In this document: positions 1 through 6,751 of the stretch, one piece after another
Numbering within the stretch: the first letter of the stretch is position 1
Layout: every line of letters starts with the position of its first letter
Assembly: GCA_002170915.1 (NCBI GenBank)
Contig: NHHQ01000099.1
Location: 1 to 12,635, forward strand
Reading direction: 5' to 3'
Length of the DNA stretch: 12,635 nt
Source: Rhodospirillaceae bacterium TMED167
Lineage (GTDB): Bacteria; Pseudomonadota; Alphaproteobacteria; Rhodospirillales_A; UBA2165
The notes under the pieces: model-generated
What the model saw: the letters and a program-made list of their open reading frames with translations, nothing else
Told to the model about the DNA's origin: nothing
Databases searched by the model: none
Position numbers and translations under genes: made by a program

Positions 1-473
1 CCTTCCCAGACAACGGCGGCGCCCTCTTTCCGTGACTCCTGAACGCGCGTCACGGACGGCAGTATATCATAATCCACCATGATCAATTCAGACGCGTCAG
101 TGGCCTCTGACAGACTTTCCGCAACCACAAGGGCTAATGGGGCTCCGACGCATTTAACTTCACCGCTAACCAGTGCGGGATGCGGCCGCAGATGCGCCTC
201 CCCCCGCAGGATCATCGGATTGACGGTCTCGCAGTTGATGGTCCCCATCCCATCCGACAAGTAATCCTCACCAGTCAGAACAGCAATCACACCAGGCGCA
301 GCCTCTGCCGCACTCGTATCAATGGCGTTGATCTTTGCGTTTGCATGGATCGACCGGTGCACCACCGCGTATGTCATATTAGGAAAGCCGATGTCATCCA
401 CATACCGGCCTTGGCCAGTCAGAAATTTAGGGTCTTCTTTCCGGGTAACGGGTTGTCCGATTCCAAAATACAT
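1..473 (-). CDS. Molybdenum hydroxylase large subunit (CoxL / xanthine dehydrogenase family), N-terminal part
   Basis: The frame is open from an ATG at 473-471 to the window edge, giving 157 complete codons with no stop. The start reads MYFGIGQPVTRKEDPKFLTG followed by GRYVDD. The G-x-P-x-R-x-E-D and L-T-G-x-G-x-Y-x-D-D pattern opens the molybdopterin-binding large subunits of aerobic CO dehydrogenase, xanthine dehydrogenase and aldehyde oxidase. Further in are A-A-P-G-V-I-A-V-L-T-G (about residues 59-69) and G-E-V-K-C-V-G-A-P-L-A-L-V-V-A (about 105-119), typical of the a/b hammerhead domain. Family enzymes hydroxylate substrates at a Mo-cytosine dinucleotide cofactor and partner with FAD and 2Fe-2S subunits, none of which is in the window. 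The cofactor-binding part and the loop that separates true CO dehydrogenase from relatives lie beyond the edge, so the substrate is unknown. An AGGG 9 bases before the ATG may be the ribosome binding site. Confidence 0.9.
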   Translation of the reverse strand, partial: MYFGIGQPVTRKEDPKFLTGQGRYVDDIGFPNMTYAVVHRSIHANAKINAIDTSAAEAAPGVIAVLTGEDYLSDGMGTINCETVNPMILRGEAHLRPHPALVSGEVKCVGAPLALVVAESLSEATDASELIMVDYDILPSVTRVQESRKEGAAVVWE

Positions 474-603
474 TTTATGTCGCCCTGTGTGATATTTTTT
501 GTGAGAGGAATTTTACCGGAATTGCTCTTGAATCCCAGACCTTTTTACACCGCCGCAGGGATTGCCGAGGCCTGCAGCCGGATTTTGACGCGATGGGACG
601 TCC

Positions 604-1065
604 TCAATATCGGGGATCGTTCACCCGATAAAGCCGGTTCGCCGCAGTTATCGCAAACCGGACATGTTGCGTTTTTCGGCGCGCGGCATTGACTTTGACA
701 ATCTCCGCTTCACGCAGAATTGCGGCATTGTAGGCATCGGCGATCATGATGCCGCACTCTTCCGGCAGAATTTCGATGGGAAACCCATTGGCCACAGCAA
801 AATACATTTGATCAGCGAACGGCAGATAGTCTCGCCACTTATCATCCGCTCGGAAATCGGCGACGGAGGATTTGACCTCAACGACAATATAAAGTCCCTT
901 GTTGTTCATACCCATCACATCTACGCGGCGGTTAGAGGTCAGTTTAAATTCCGCTAGCGGGCTATACCCCAGGGTACGTAAATACCGGCAAACGCCGCGG
1001 GTAATGTCCTCTGCCCTGAATTGACCAACAATCGGCAGATCTTCTTCAAACAAAAATTCGTTCAT
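604..1065 (-). CDS. mmcB: MmcB family DNA repair protein (PD-(D/E)xK nuclease-like fold)
   Basis: This is a 153-residue protein starting MNEFLFEEDLPIVGQF. I recognise the MmcB-like family (formerly DUF1052), which is linked to mitomycin C resistance in Caulobacter and assigned to the PD-(D/E)xK nuclease superfamily. The expected active-site pattern is visible: D49 in R-R-V-D-V-M-G, then E63-V-K65 in V-V-E-V-K-S-S, followed by D-D-K-W-R-D-Y. The frame stays open 35 codons further upstream to an ATG at 1170. That extension is not family-like and would fill the divergent promoter region toward the YjbQ gene, so I chose the ATG at 1065. It is preceded by only a weak GGAA. The gene likely stands alone. 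130 bases separate its stop from the start of the molybdenum hydroxylase gene on the same strand, and no clear terminator is seen there. Confidence 0.85.
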   Translation of the reverse strand: MNEFLFEEDLPIVGQFRAEDITRGVCRYLRTLGYSPLAEFKLTSNRRVDVMGMNNKGLYIVVEVKSSVADFRADDKWRDYLPFADQMYFAVANGFPIEILPEECGIMIADAYNAAILREAEIVKVNAARRKTQHVRFAITAANRLYRVNDPRY

Positions 1066-1186
1066 GTTATGTTTCCATCGCGCCGTATACAGGAAAACCG
1101 CCGCTATCTGCAAGGATTCCGGCAGATCACGCGCGAAGGCATTGCTGGTTCTGGCCAGGCAGGCCGGCATCCCCTAGACTTTCGCC

Positions 1187-1627
1187 ATGTCACATACGCT
1201 CAAAATGTCGCGGCAGGCGCAGCAGAGGCTAACCTTTAACAAGCAGGAACAAGGCCTCTACGAGATCACGCGGGATATTGTCAGCTGGATCGAATCCCAG
1301 CCCACCACGACGGGGCTTTTGGCAGTTTTTTACCGACATCCATCAGCCTCGCTCACCATTCAGGAAAATGCGGACCCGGCCGTGCTGGAAGATTTGCAGC
1401 ATTTTTTCAAGCAACTCGCCCCCGAAGACGGTTCGTCCTGTAGTTACACCATCGAAGGGCCCGATAATAGGCCCCCGCACATAAAGGACGCGCTTACCGC
1501 GACGTGCCTGAGCAATTCCGTTTCCTGCGGTTTACCCGCACTCAGCGTGTGGCAGGGGATTTTTCTGCTTGAATACCGATTGCCGCCCCATAACCGCCAA
1601 ATTATCCTTTACCTGACGGGGGCCTAA
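1187..1627 (+). CDS. YjbQ family protein (UPF0047, secondary thiamine-phosphate synthase family)
   Basis: This is a 146-residue protein of normal family length. Matches to the family are G-L-Y-E-I-T (23-28), H-P-S-A-S-L-T-I-Q-E-N-A-D-P (51-64), E-G-P-D-N-R-P-P-H-I-K (90-100) and W-Q-G-I-F-L-L-E-Y-R (122-131). In E. coli YjbQ, as I recall it, the corresponding regions read HTSASL, YRHTLEGPDDMPAHLK and WQGVWLCEHR. The histidines after 'YR' and in 'EHR' are therefore absent here (Y-T-I and E-Y-R), while His51 and His98 remain. Some family members show weak thiamine-phosphate synthase activity, but the true role is unsettled. The start is uncertain: neither the ATG at 1187 nor the second ATG at 1205 has a convincing Shine-Dalgarno sequence. 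The gene diverges from mmcB and ends 9 bases before the GT41 gene, so the two are probably co-transcribed. Confidence 0.85.
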   Translation: MSHTLKMSRQAQQRLTFNKQEQGLYEITRDIVSWIESQPTTTGLLAVFYRHPSASLTIQENADPAVLEDLQHFFKQLAPEDGSSCSYTIEGPDNRPPHIKDALTATCLSNSVSCGLPALSVWQGIFLLEYRLPPHNRQIILYLTGA

Positions 1628-1636
1628 CGAACGTTC

Positions 1637-3628
1637 ATGGATACATCCCAAGTTATTCGCAATCGACTGGAGGAGGGCCTGCAGCAGCATCAACGCGGGG
1701 CCTTCGAAGCCGCCGAGCAGATCTACCAAGGGGTACTAGATGACGACCCGGGGAATGCCGATGCCTGTCATTTTTTAGGTCTCATTGCCCATCATCGGCA
1801 AAATTTCAAAGCCGCAGTTACACTTATCCAACAAGCCATAGCTGGAGATCGCGCCCGACCCACTTTTCACTTCAATCTTGGGGCCGCTCAATTGGCCCTA
1901 GGCGAAGCCGAGGCGGCCCGAGATTCCTACCAGGAAGCGGCGGCACTCAAACCAGATTGGCCGGAAGCGCATTTTAATGCTGGTAGTCTTGCGGGCCAGA
2001 TGAACGACGCGGAGCACGCCCTGCCCGCATTGACCCGGGCGATCGCGCTCAGAGAAAATTACGCTGAAGCGCACGCTAGCCTAGCGGCCGTACTGAACAT
2101 GCTCGAGCGCCCAAATGACGCCAAGGTTTGCGCTGAAAAAGCCGTGCGCCTCGATCCCGAATTGGCGGAGGCATGGACCAATCTTGGCAATGCCGAAGAT
2201 AAACTCGGGGAATTATCCGCTGCGGAGACCGCCCACCGCAAGTCCATTCAAGTCAACCCGGCCTATGCTTCAGGATACTATAATCTCGGAAACACTTTTG
2301 CAGATATGTGGCGCCAAGCGGAGGCAATACGGTATTTCAGAAAAGCCCTGGACATAGCGCCCGGGTTTGAAAACGCGCAGGATAATCTCTTGTTGAACCT
2401 TTTGTATGATCCAGACGCAACGGAGGCCTCCCTCTTCCAGGAGAGCCGGGCCTGTGAAAAACAGCTGTCTCTCCCAGCAGCTCAGGCGCATCATACAAAT
2501 GGGAGGGAGCCCGACCGACCCCTTCGCATCGGCTATGTCTCGCCAGACTTCCGCACACATTCCTGCGCTTATTTTCTAGAAACCCTGTTCACGCATCACG
2601 ATCGAACGCAATTTGTCATCCTTGCCTATGCCAATGTCTCACAGCCCGATAAAACCAGCAGTCGATTTCAGGAATTGGTGGACCATTGGCGCGATATCTC
2701 GGGAATTAGCGACGAGATGGCGGTCAAATTAATTAGGGCGGATGAGATAGATATTCTTGTCGACCTCGCAGGCCGGAGCAAAAATCACCGCCTGGGCATA
2801 TTCCGTCGAAAACCGGCGCCAATCCAAATGAGCTGGCTCGGGTATCCCGGCACGACAGGTGTGCCAGCCATTGATTACAGAATCACCGACGCGGCTGCCG
2901 ACCCGATCGGACCGGCGGATGACCACCATACCGAAACACTCCTCCGACTTGACGGCGGTTTCCATTGTTACACGCCACCAGACCCATCCCCCGAACCTGG
3001 GCCGGGTCCCGTGAACCAAAATGGATATGTCACGTTTGGGTCGTTCAACAACTTGGCGAAAGTGTCTGAACACACCATATCAGTCTGGAGCGAGATTCTT
3101 CGCCAAACACCGCAATCCGTTCTCCTGCTCAAAAGCCTGTTACTGAGCAACCAGAAAACCCAGGAGACCATCTTAAATGTATTCAACGCAGAGGGGATTG
3201 ATGCCAACCGCATCAGGCTCATCGGCTGGATACCTCAGTCTGAGACCCCGCTTGCCGCTTACCATCAGATAGACATTGCCCTTGATACCTTCCCGTATAA
3301 TGGCACGACCACAACGTTTGAAGCGATTTGGATGGGCGTCCCGGTTGTTACGGTTACGGGTAACCGGCATGCCGGGCGCGTCGGCGCGTCTTTATTGGGC
3401 GCTCTCGAGTTGAATGATTTCGTTGCCAAGACACCGGCAGATTACATTGCAGCGTGCACAACCCTTGCCCGTGACACCGGGAAGCTAAATTCATTGCGGT
3501 CCGGCCTCAGACTTAGGCTTCAAAAATCAACCCTGATGAATGGTGCTGTCTTCGCTGGAAAAATGGAAAATGCCCTCCGTCAAACCTGGCAGGACTGGTG
3601 CGCCAGGCCTGCGAATGCCAGCTTGTAA
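1637..3628 (+). CDS. TPR-repeat protein with O-GlcNAc-transferase-type (GT41/SPINDLY) glycosyltransferase domain
   Basis: This is a 663-residue cytoplasmic protein with no signal peptide. Residues about 7-245 are a run of roughly seven TPR units, with recurring A-x-x-x-L-G/N-x-A and A-x-x-P patterns, for example A-W-T-N-L-G-N-A near 179 and Y-Y-N-L-G-N-T-F near 214. Residues about 294-655 form the GT41 catalytic region. Visible motifs are R-I-G-Y-V-S-P-D-F-R-T-H-S (297-309), the P-I-Q-M-S-W-L-G-Y-P-G-T-T-G block (395-408), F-G-S-F-N-N-L-A-K (467-475), whose K475 matches the UDP-binding lysine of human OGT, and D-T-F-P-Y-N-G-T-T-T (550-559). By family it should transfer a sugar, typically GlcNAc from a UDP donor, to Ser/Thr of proteins. 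The target cannot be told from this window. The start codon lies 9 bases after the YjbQ stop, with no clear Shine-Dalgarno sequence. Confidence 0.93.
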   Translation: MDTSQVIRNRLEEGLQQHQRGAFEAAEQIYQGVLDDDPGNADACHFLGLIAHHRQNFKAAVTLIQQAIAGDRARPTFHFNLGAAQLALGEAEAARDSYQEAAALKPDWPEAHFNAGSLAGQMNDAEHALPALTRAIALRENYAEAHASLAAVLNMLERPNDAKVCAEKAVRLDPELAEAWTNLGNAEDKLGELSAAETAHRKSIQVNPAYASGYYNLGNTFADMWRQAEAIRYFRKALDIAPGFENAQDNLLLNLLYDPDATEASLFQESRACEKQLSLPAAQAHHTNGREPDRPLRIGYVSPDFRTHSCAYFLETLFTHHDRTQFVILAYANVSQPDKTSSRFQELVDHWRDISGISDEMAVKLIRADEIDILVDLAGRSKNHRLGIFRRKPAPIQMSWLGYPGTTGVPAIDYRITDAAADPIGPADDHHTETLLRLDGGFHCYTPPDPSPEPGPGPVNQNGYVTFGSFNNLAKVSEHTISVWSEILRQTPQSVLLLKSLLLSNQKTQETILNVFNAEGIDANRIRLIGWIPQSETPLAAYHQIDIALDTFPYNGTTTTFEAIWMGVPVVTVTGNRHAGRVGASLLGALELNDFVAKTPADYIAACTTLARDTGKLNSLRSGLRLRLQKSTLMNGAVFAGKMENALRQTWQDWCARPANASL

Positions 3629-3664
3629 GAATAAAAACAGTCCGGAAGAGATCAGCAGGTGAGG

Positions 3665-4201
3665 TTATTCCGCCGCGCCGGCGCCGTGAACCCAGGCGGC
3701 TTGTTTCTGCACAGTTTTGGTCTTGGTCCATTCTTCCAGCATTTCCTCTGACGAGGAGCTCAAGCGCTCCATCATCTCAGGTGTCTCGGTCCTTACCGTC
3801 AGTTCAAGCCGGTGACCATTGGGGTCGAAGAAGTAGATGGACTGGCAGAAGCCATGATTTGTGGGGCCGATCACATCCACTCCAGCGGCTTCCAGCTTGG
3901 CCTTTTTCTCAAGTAACTCCTCCTCGTCCTCAACGACGAGTGCGAGATGCTGTACCCATTCGGGCGTGTTGGTGTCCTTGATCGCCGGCGGCGCTTCCGG
4001 CACCTCAAAAAAGGCAACACAGCTACCATCCGCCATGGCAAAGAAGATGTGCATGTAAGGACATTTTTCACCAGTGGAGGGAACGGTGTCTTCTGACACA
4101 GCTGCGTAATATTTTAAACCTAGGATATCGATGTAAAAATCCGCCGTTTGCTTGGCATCATTGCATCGATACGCCACATGATGGAGTTGCTGGACTGCCA
4201 T
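3665..4201 (-). CDS. VOC family protein (glyoxalase / extradiol dioxygenase fold)
   Basis: This is a 178-residue protein beginning M-A-V-Q-Q-L-H-H-V-A-Y-R. It has two beta-alpha-beta-beta-beta modules typical of the vicinal oxygen chelate superfamily. The N-terminal module has H8 and F-F-E66. The second opens at Q-H85-L-A-L-V-V and ends F-F-D-P-N-G-H-R-L-E133-L-T. Together H8, E66, H85 and E133 can supply the usual metal site. The C-terminal 40 residues are an acidic and lysine-rich helical tail ending in A/G. The substrate cannot be assigned. AGGAGG (minus strand, 4212-4207) lies 5 bases before the ATG and fixes the start. The gene converges on the GT41 gene with only 36 bases between the stops. 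It diverges from the ChaC gene, and 4202-4342 carries both promoters. Confidence 0.88.
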   Translation of the reverse strand: MAVQQLHHVAYRCNDAKQTADFYIDILGLKYYAAVSEDTVPSTGEKCPYMHIFFAMADGSCVAFFEVPEAPPAIKDTNTPEWVQHLALVVEDEEELLEKKAKLEAAGVDVIGPTNHGFCQSIYFFDPNGHRLELTVRTETPEMMERLSSSSEEMLEEWTKTKTVQKQAAWVHGAGAAE

Positions 4202-4342
4202 ACTAGCCTCCTGTGTAATTCTTGCCCTTTTTATTTTTGATCATACGCTCCCTGGCCGGCAAGGCGCAAGTTTGACGCCCCCATTGAATTAAGAGGTGTC
4301 GGCGCCTAACAATAGATCAGGTCAGGAAAATAAACTCGGTGT

Positions 4343-5020
4343 ATGGTCAAGAAACTCAAAATTACACGGGACAGTGTTCTGTCTGGCGCACTCGAGACCC
4401 ATCTGGAGGAGTGTGAACGGAAAGGGCTGTTACAGCGCTCAACCCAGAAGGAGCGCGCCCGTTCCCGGCGAGAAGCGATCACCCAGTTTGCCCCTGGAGA
4501 AGATATCTGGCTCTTTGCCTACGGGTCCTTGTTGTGGAACCCGACCATTCATTTCAAGGAAATGAGGCATGGTCAATTGAGAGGATATCATCGGCGGTTC
4601 TGCCTGGAGACGGTCCTGGGCCGGGGCACGCCGGAAAATCCGGGATTAATGCTCGCTTTGGATCATGGCGGTTCATGTCATGGCATAGCCTACCGAATTG
4701 AACGGGCAGTCGCAGAACACGAGCTAAAAATAGTCTGGGACCGGGAGATGGTCTCGACCGCCTATGTCGCGCGGGTCCTGCCGTTAGCGACCGATCAAGG
4801 CCGTCTCAAGGCAATCACCTTCACCATCAACCGCAACGGCAAGCAGTATGCAGGCAAACTGGCTGCCGAAAAAGTTGCCACCGTGATTGCCCGAGCCAGC
4901 GGACCTCTCGGGAATTGTTCGGAGTATTTGTTTCAAACCATCGAAAAAATGGCAGAGTTAGATATACAAGATCCTCATCTTTCCCTTCTCTCGGACTTGG
5001 TAAAAGCGCAATTGGAATAG
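4343..5020 (+). CDS. chaC: ChaC-type gamma-glutamylcyclotransferase
   Basis: This is a 225-residue protein. The glutathione-specific gamma-glutamylcyclotransferase signature F-A-Y-G-S-L-L-W-N-P spans 58-67. G-R-G-T-P-E-N-P-G-L-M-L-A-L (93-106) and G-I-A-Y-R-I (114-119) follow, and the likely catalytic glutamate is E135 in W-D-R-E-M. The family cleaves glutathione into 5-oxoproline and Cys-Gly in the cytoplasm. The first 50 residues are a charged helical extension, as often seen in proteobacterial ChaC. The start is the first ATG after an upstream stop, but the AGGA at 4324-4327 is rather far away (15 bases), so the start is moderately sure. The SMP-30-type gene follows 84 bases downstream on the same strand and may share the transcript. 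Confidence 0.9.
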   Translation: MVKKLKITRDSVLSGALETHLEECERKGLLQRSTQKERARSRREAITQFAPGEDIWLFAYGSLLWNPTIHFKEMRHGQLRGYHRRFCLETVLGRGTPENPGLMLALDHGGSCHGIAYRIERAVAEHELKIVWDREMVSTAYVARVLPLATDQGRLKAITFTINRNGKQYAGKLAAEKVATVIARASGPLGNCSEYLFQTIEKMAELDIQDPHLSLLSDLVKAQLE

Positions 5021-5093
5021 AACATTTAGCGCCTGGCACGCGCCGGCACTTCACAAATTGGCCCCAAAAGGGTTCAATACTGCAGGATCTAAA

Positions 5094-5099
5094 AGGAGG
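5094..5099 (+). promoter_or_regulatory. Ribosome binding site deciding the start of the SMP-30-type gene
   Basis: A full AGGAGG lies 5 bases before the ATG at 5105. The alternative GTG at 5102 would be only 2 bases away, too close for normal initiation, so the ATG is preferred. Confidence 0.8.
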
Positions 5100-5104
5100 G
5101 TGTG

Positions 5105-6127
5105 ATGGCAGGTAATCCGATCGACGGTTTTCAAGTAAACCCGGCAGACATTAACTACATCGGCAAGGATCTTCAGCGACCGGAATGTATCCTTGCCAAA
5201 CACACCGGCGAACTCTGGGCGGCGGACGCCCGGGGCGGTGTTGTTAAAATCGCGCCGGATGGCCACCAGGATATCATCACGCAGAATTTTGGAGAGACGT
5301 TCTCCCAGGCACAAAATGCGGCTACCCAGTTCACCGAAGGGACCCTACCCAACGGTCTCGCCTTTGCAAAAAACGGCAATATATATATCTCCAATTTCGG
5401 CACGGATGTGCTCGAGGTTATGGAACCGGACGGCAAGACCACCCTCCTATATGATGAAATTGATGGCGAACCCATCGGCAAAGTCAATTTTGTCCTTCGC
5501 GACTCCAAAGACAGGCTTTGGCTGACTGTTTCAACCCGCATCAAAAATTGGATGGAGGCAATCAGTCCCAATATCTCCGATGGGTTTATCGCGATGGCGG
5601 ATGATAAAGGCCTTCGTATCATGACGGACGGCCTCTCCTTCACCAATGAAATCCGGTTCGATGAAAACGAGGACTATCTGTACATCGTGGAGACTTGTGG
5701 CCAGCGCATTTCCCGCATGAAAGTTGCCGAGGACGGCACGCTCTCACAACGGGAAGTATTTGGTCCCACGCAACTGGGAAGCGGTGGCTTTCCTGATGGC
5801 ATCGCTTTCGATTCCTATGGAAATCTATGGGGCACATTGGTTATGTCGGATCAGATCTTCGCCATCACGCCAGAAGGCGACTACCGGGTCATCTTGGACG
5901 ACAGGATCGCAGAAACAGAGCACGCACTGGAAAAAGCGTTCCGGGCCGACGCGGTTACACCAGACCTAATGCTGGCGGCTGGCGGCACGATTGCCAATTG
6001 GTTTGCCAGCGTGACGTTCGGGGGACCCGATCTCAAAACGGTCTATATCGGCAGCCTGCGCGGCACGCGTATACCCTATTTCACCTCGCCCGTCGCCGGA
6101 CTGCCAATGGCGCATTGGACCGAATAG
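5105..6127 (+). CDS. SMP-30 / gluconolactonase / LRE family protein
   Basis: This is a 340-residue six-bladed beta-propeller of the SMP-30/gluconolactonase family, without a signal peptide. Repeated blade motifs are visible: G-E-L-W-A-A-D near 36-41, G-N-I-Y-I-S-N near 91-97, D-R-L-W-L-T-V near 136-142, D-Y-L-Y-I-V-E-T near 190-197 and G-N-L-W-G-T near 239-244. The divalent-metal ligands expected from the family can be placed at E28 (R-P-E-C), N128 (K-V-N-F), N181 (F-T-N-E-I) and D231 (F-P-D-G-I). The family includes lactonases and other esterases. The substrate here is unknown, and a sugar-acid lactone is only one possibility. It follows chaC and is almost contiguous with the next unknown gene. 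Confidence 0.88.
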   Translation: MAGNPIDGFQVNPADINYIGKDLQRPECILAKHTGELWAADARGGVVKIAPDGHQDIITQNFGETFSQAQNAATQFTEGTLPNGLAFAKNGNIYISNFGTDVLEVMEPDGKTTLLYDEIDGEPIGKVNFVLRDSKDRLWLTVSTRIKNWMEAISPNISDGFIAMADDKGLRIMTDGLSFTNEIRFDENEDYLYIVETCGQRISRMKVAEDGTLSQREVFGPTQLGSGGFPDGIAFDSYGNLWGTLVMSDQIFAITPEGDYRVILDDRIAETEHALEKAFRADAVTPDLMLAAGGTIANWFASVTFGGPDLKTVYIGSLRGTRIPYFTSPVAGLPMAHWTE

Positions 6128-6132
6128 CAGGC

Positions 6133-6666
6133 ATGGCCGATCCGCTTTACCAAATGACAGCAGAGTATGTGAGTGTGCATGACCGCATTGTCTTTAGGGT
6201 CAGCACCCAAAAGCGCGTTGAATACAGGCTCTGGCTGACACGGCGTTTGGTAAAGGACCTGTGGGGGGTGGCTGTTAAAGCCTTCGAATTGGAGCCTGAG
6301 GTCGCGCAACAGGCGCATCAGCCTGGCGTCAAGAAAGCCGTTATGTCCATGAAACATCAGGAGGCTGTCCAGTCAGGAGACTTCTCCCGGAAGCATGATA
6401 CCAGAACCGTTAAACCGCCCGAGATCGAGCAGAAACAGCCGCTTCTCGCCATCAGTGCAGAGATTAACCAAACAGATACGGAGACGACCCGGCTGACCTT
6501 CCATACCGCCGAACGAAAGGACGTCAGCCTGAACTTAACCAGCAAAATGCTCCATGCTGTCTGTCATCTTTTACAGCAGGCATCAGACAAGGCGGGATGG
6601 GATTTAAAATTAAGTGTCGGAGATGCTGGTGCGGTTGTTACCAGTAACACGGACCAGCTTCACTAA
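6133..6666 (+). CDS. Hypothetical protein, 177 residues, linked to the SMP-30-type gene
   Basis: I do not recognise a named family. The protein begins M-A-D-P-L-Y-Q-M-T-A. It has a beta-rich N-terminal part (about 10-25) running into a basic, tryptophan-containing helix R-L-W-L-T-R-R-L-V-K-D-L-W (32-44). A polar, lysine/glutamine-rich linker (about 60-103) follows. The C-terminal part has beta strands (L-L-A-I-S-A-E-I, 104-111; L-T-F-H-T, 121-125) and a helix L-T-S-K-M-L-H-A-V-C-H-L-L-Q-Q-A (135-150) before W-D-L-K-L. It is soluble with no signal peptide. The start lies 5 bases after the SMP-30 stop with a weak AGCAGG, which suggests translational coupling. The same frame is open upstream to 5827, but that segment overlaps SMP-30 out of frame and is not counted. 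Confidence 0.7.
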   Translation: MADPLYQMTAEYVSVHDRIVFRVSTQKRVEYRLWLTRRLVKDLWGVAVKAFELEPEVAQQAHQPGVKKAVMSMKHQEAVQSGDFSRKHDTRTVKPPEIEQKQPLLAISAEINQTDTETTRLTFHTAERKDVSLNLTSKMLHAVCHLLQQASDKAGWDLKLSVGDAGAVVTSNTDQLH

Positions 6667-6692
6667 AGCCCGAAAATCCAGTATCGCAAGTT

Positions 6693-6726
6693 AAAAAAAA
6701 CCGCCGCCGGTAGACACCGGCGACGG
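6693..6726 (-). terminator. Rho-independent terminator of the selenoprotein-like peroxiredoxin gene
   Basis: On minus-strand RNA an 11-bp GC-rich stem (6726-6716 with 6711-6701, one G-U pair, loop 6715-6712) is followed by eight U (6700-6693). On the plus strand the same stem would carry an A-C mismatch and lacks a U-run, so it acts on the minus strand. It lies 25 bases after the stop at 6752. Confidence 0.9.
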
Positions 6727-6751
6727 CTCATTGGATCACCGTCTTTAATCG

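Noticed and set aside
180..692. Plus-strand 170-codon ORF
   Set aside because: It is antisense to the molybdenum hydroxylase gene and runs into the 3' end of mmcB. Its composition is that of a shadow frame and no motif is seen.
1066..1170. 35-codon N-terminal extension of mmcB
   Set aside because: It is not family-like, lies in the divergent promoter region, and the family normally starts near M-N-E-F.
5827..6132. Upstream extension of the 177-residue gene into the SMP-30 gene
   Set aside because: It runs out of frame through well-conserved SMP-30 coding sequence and has no start signal. It is an open shadow frame.
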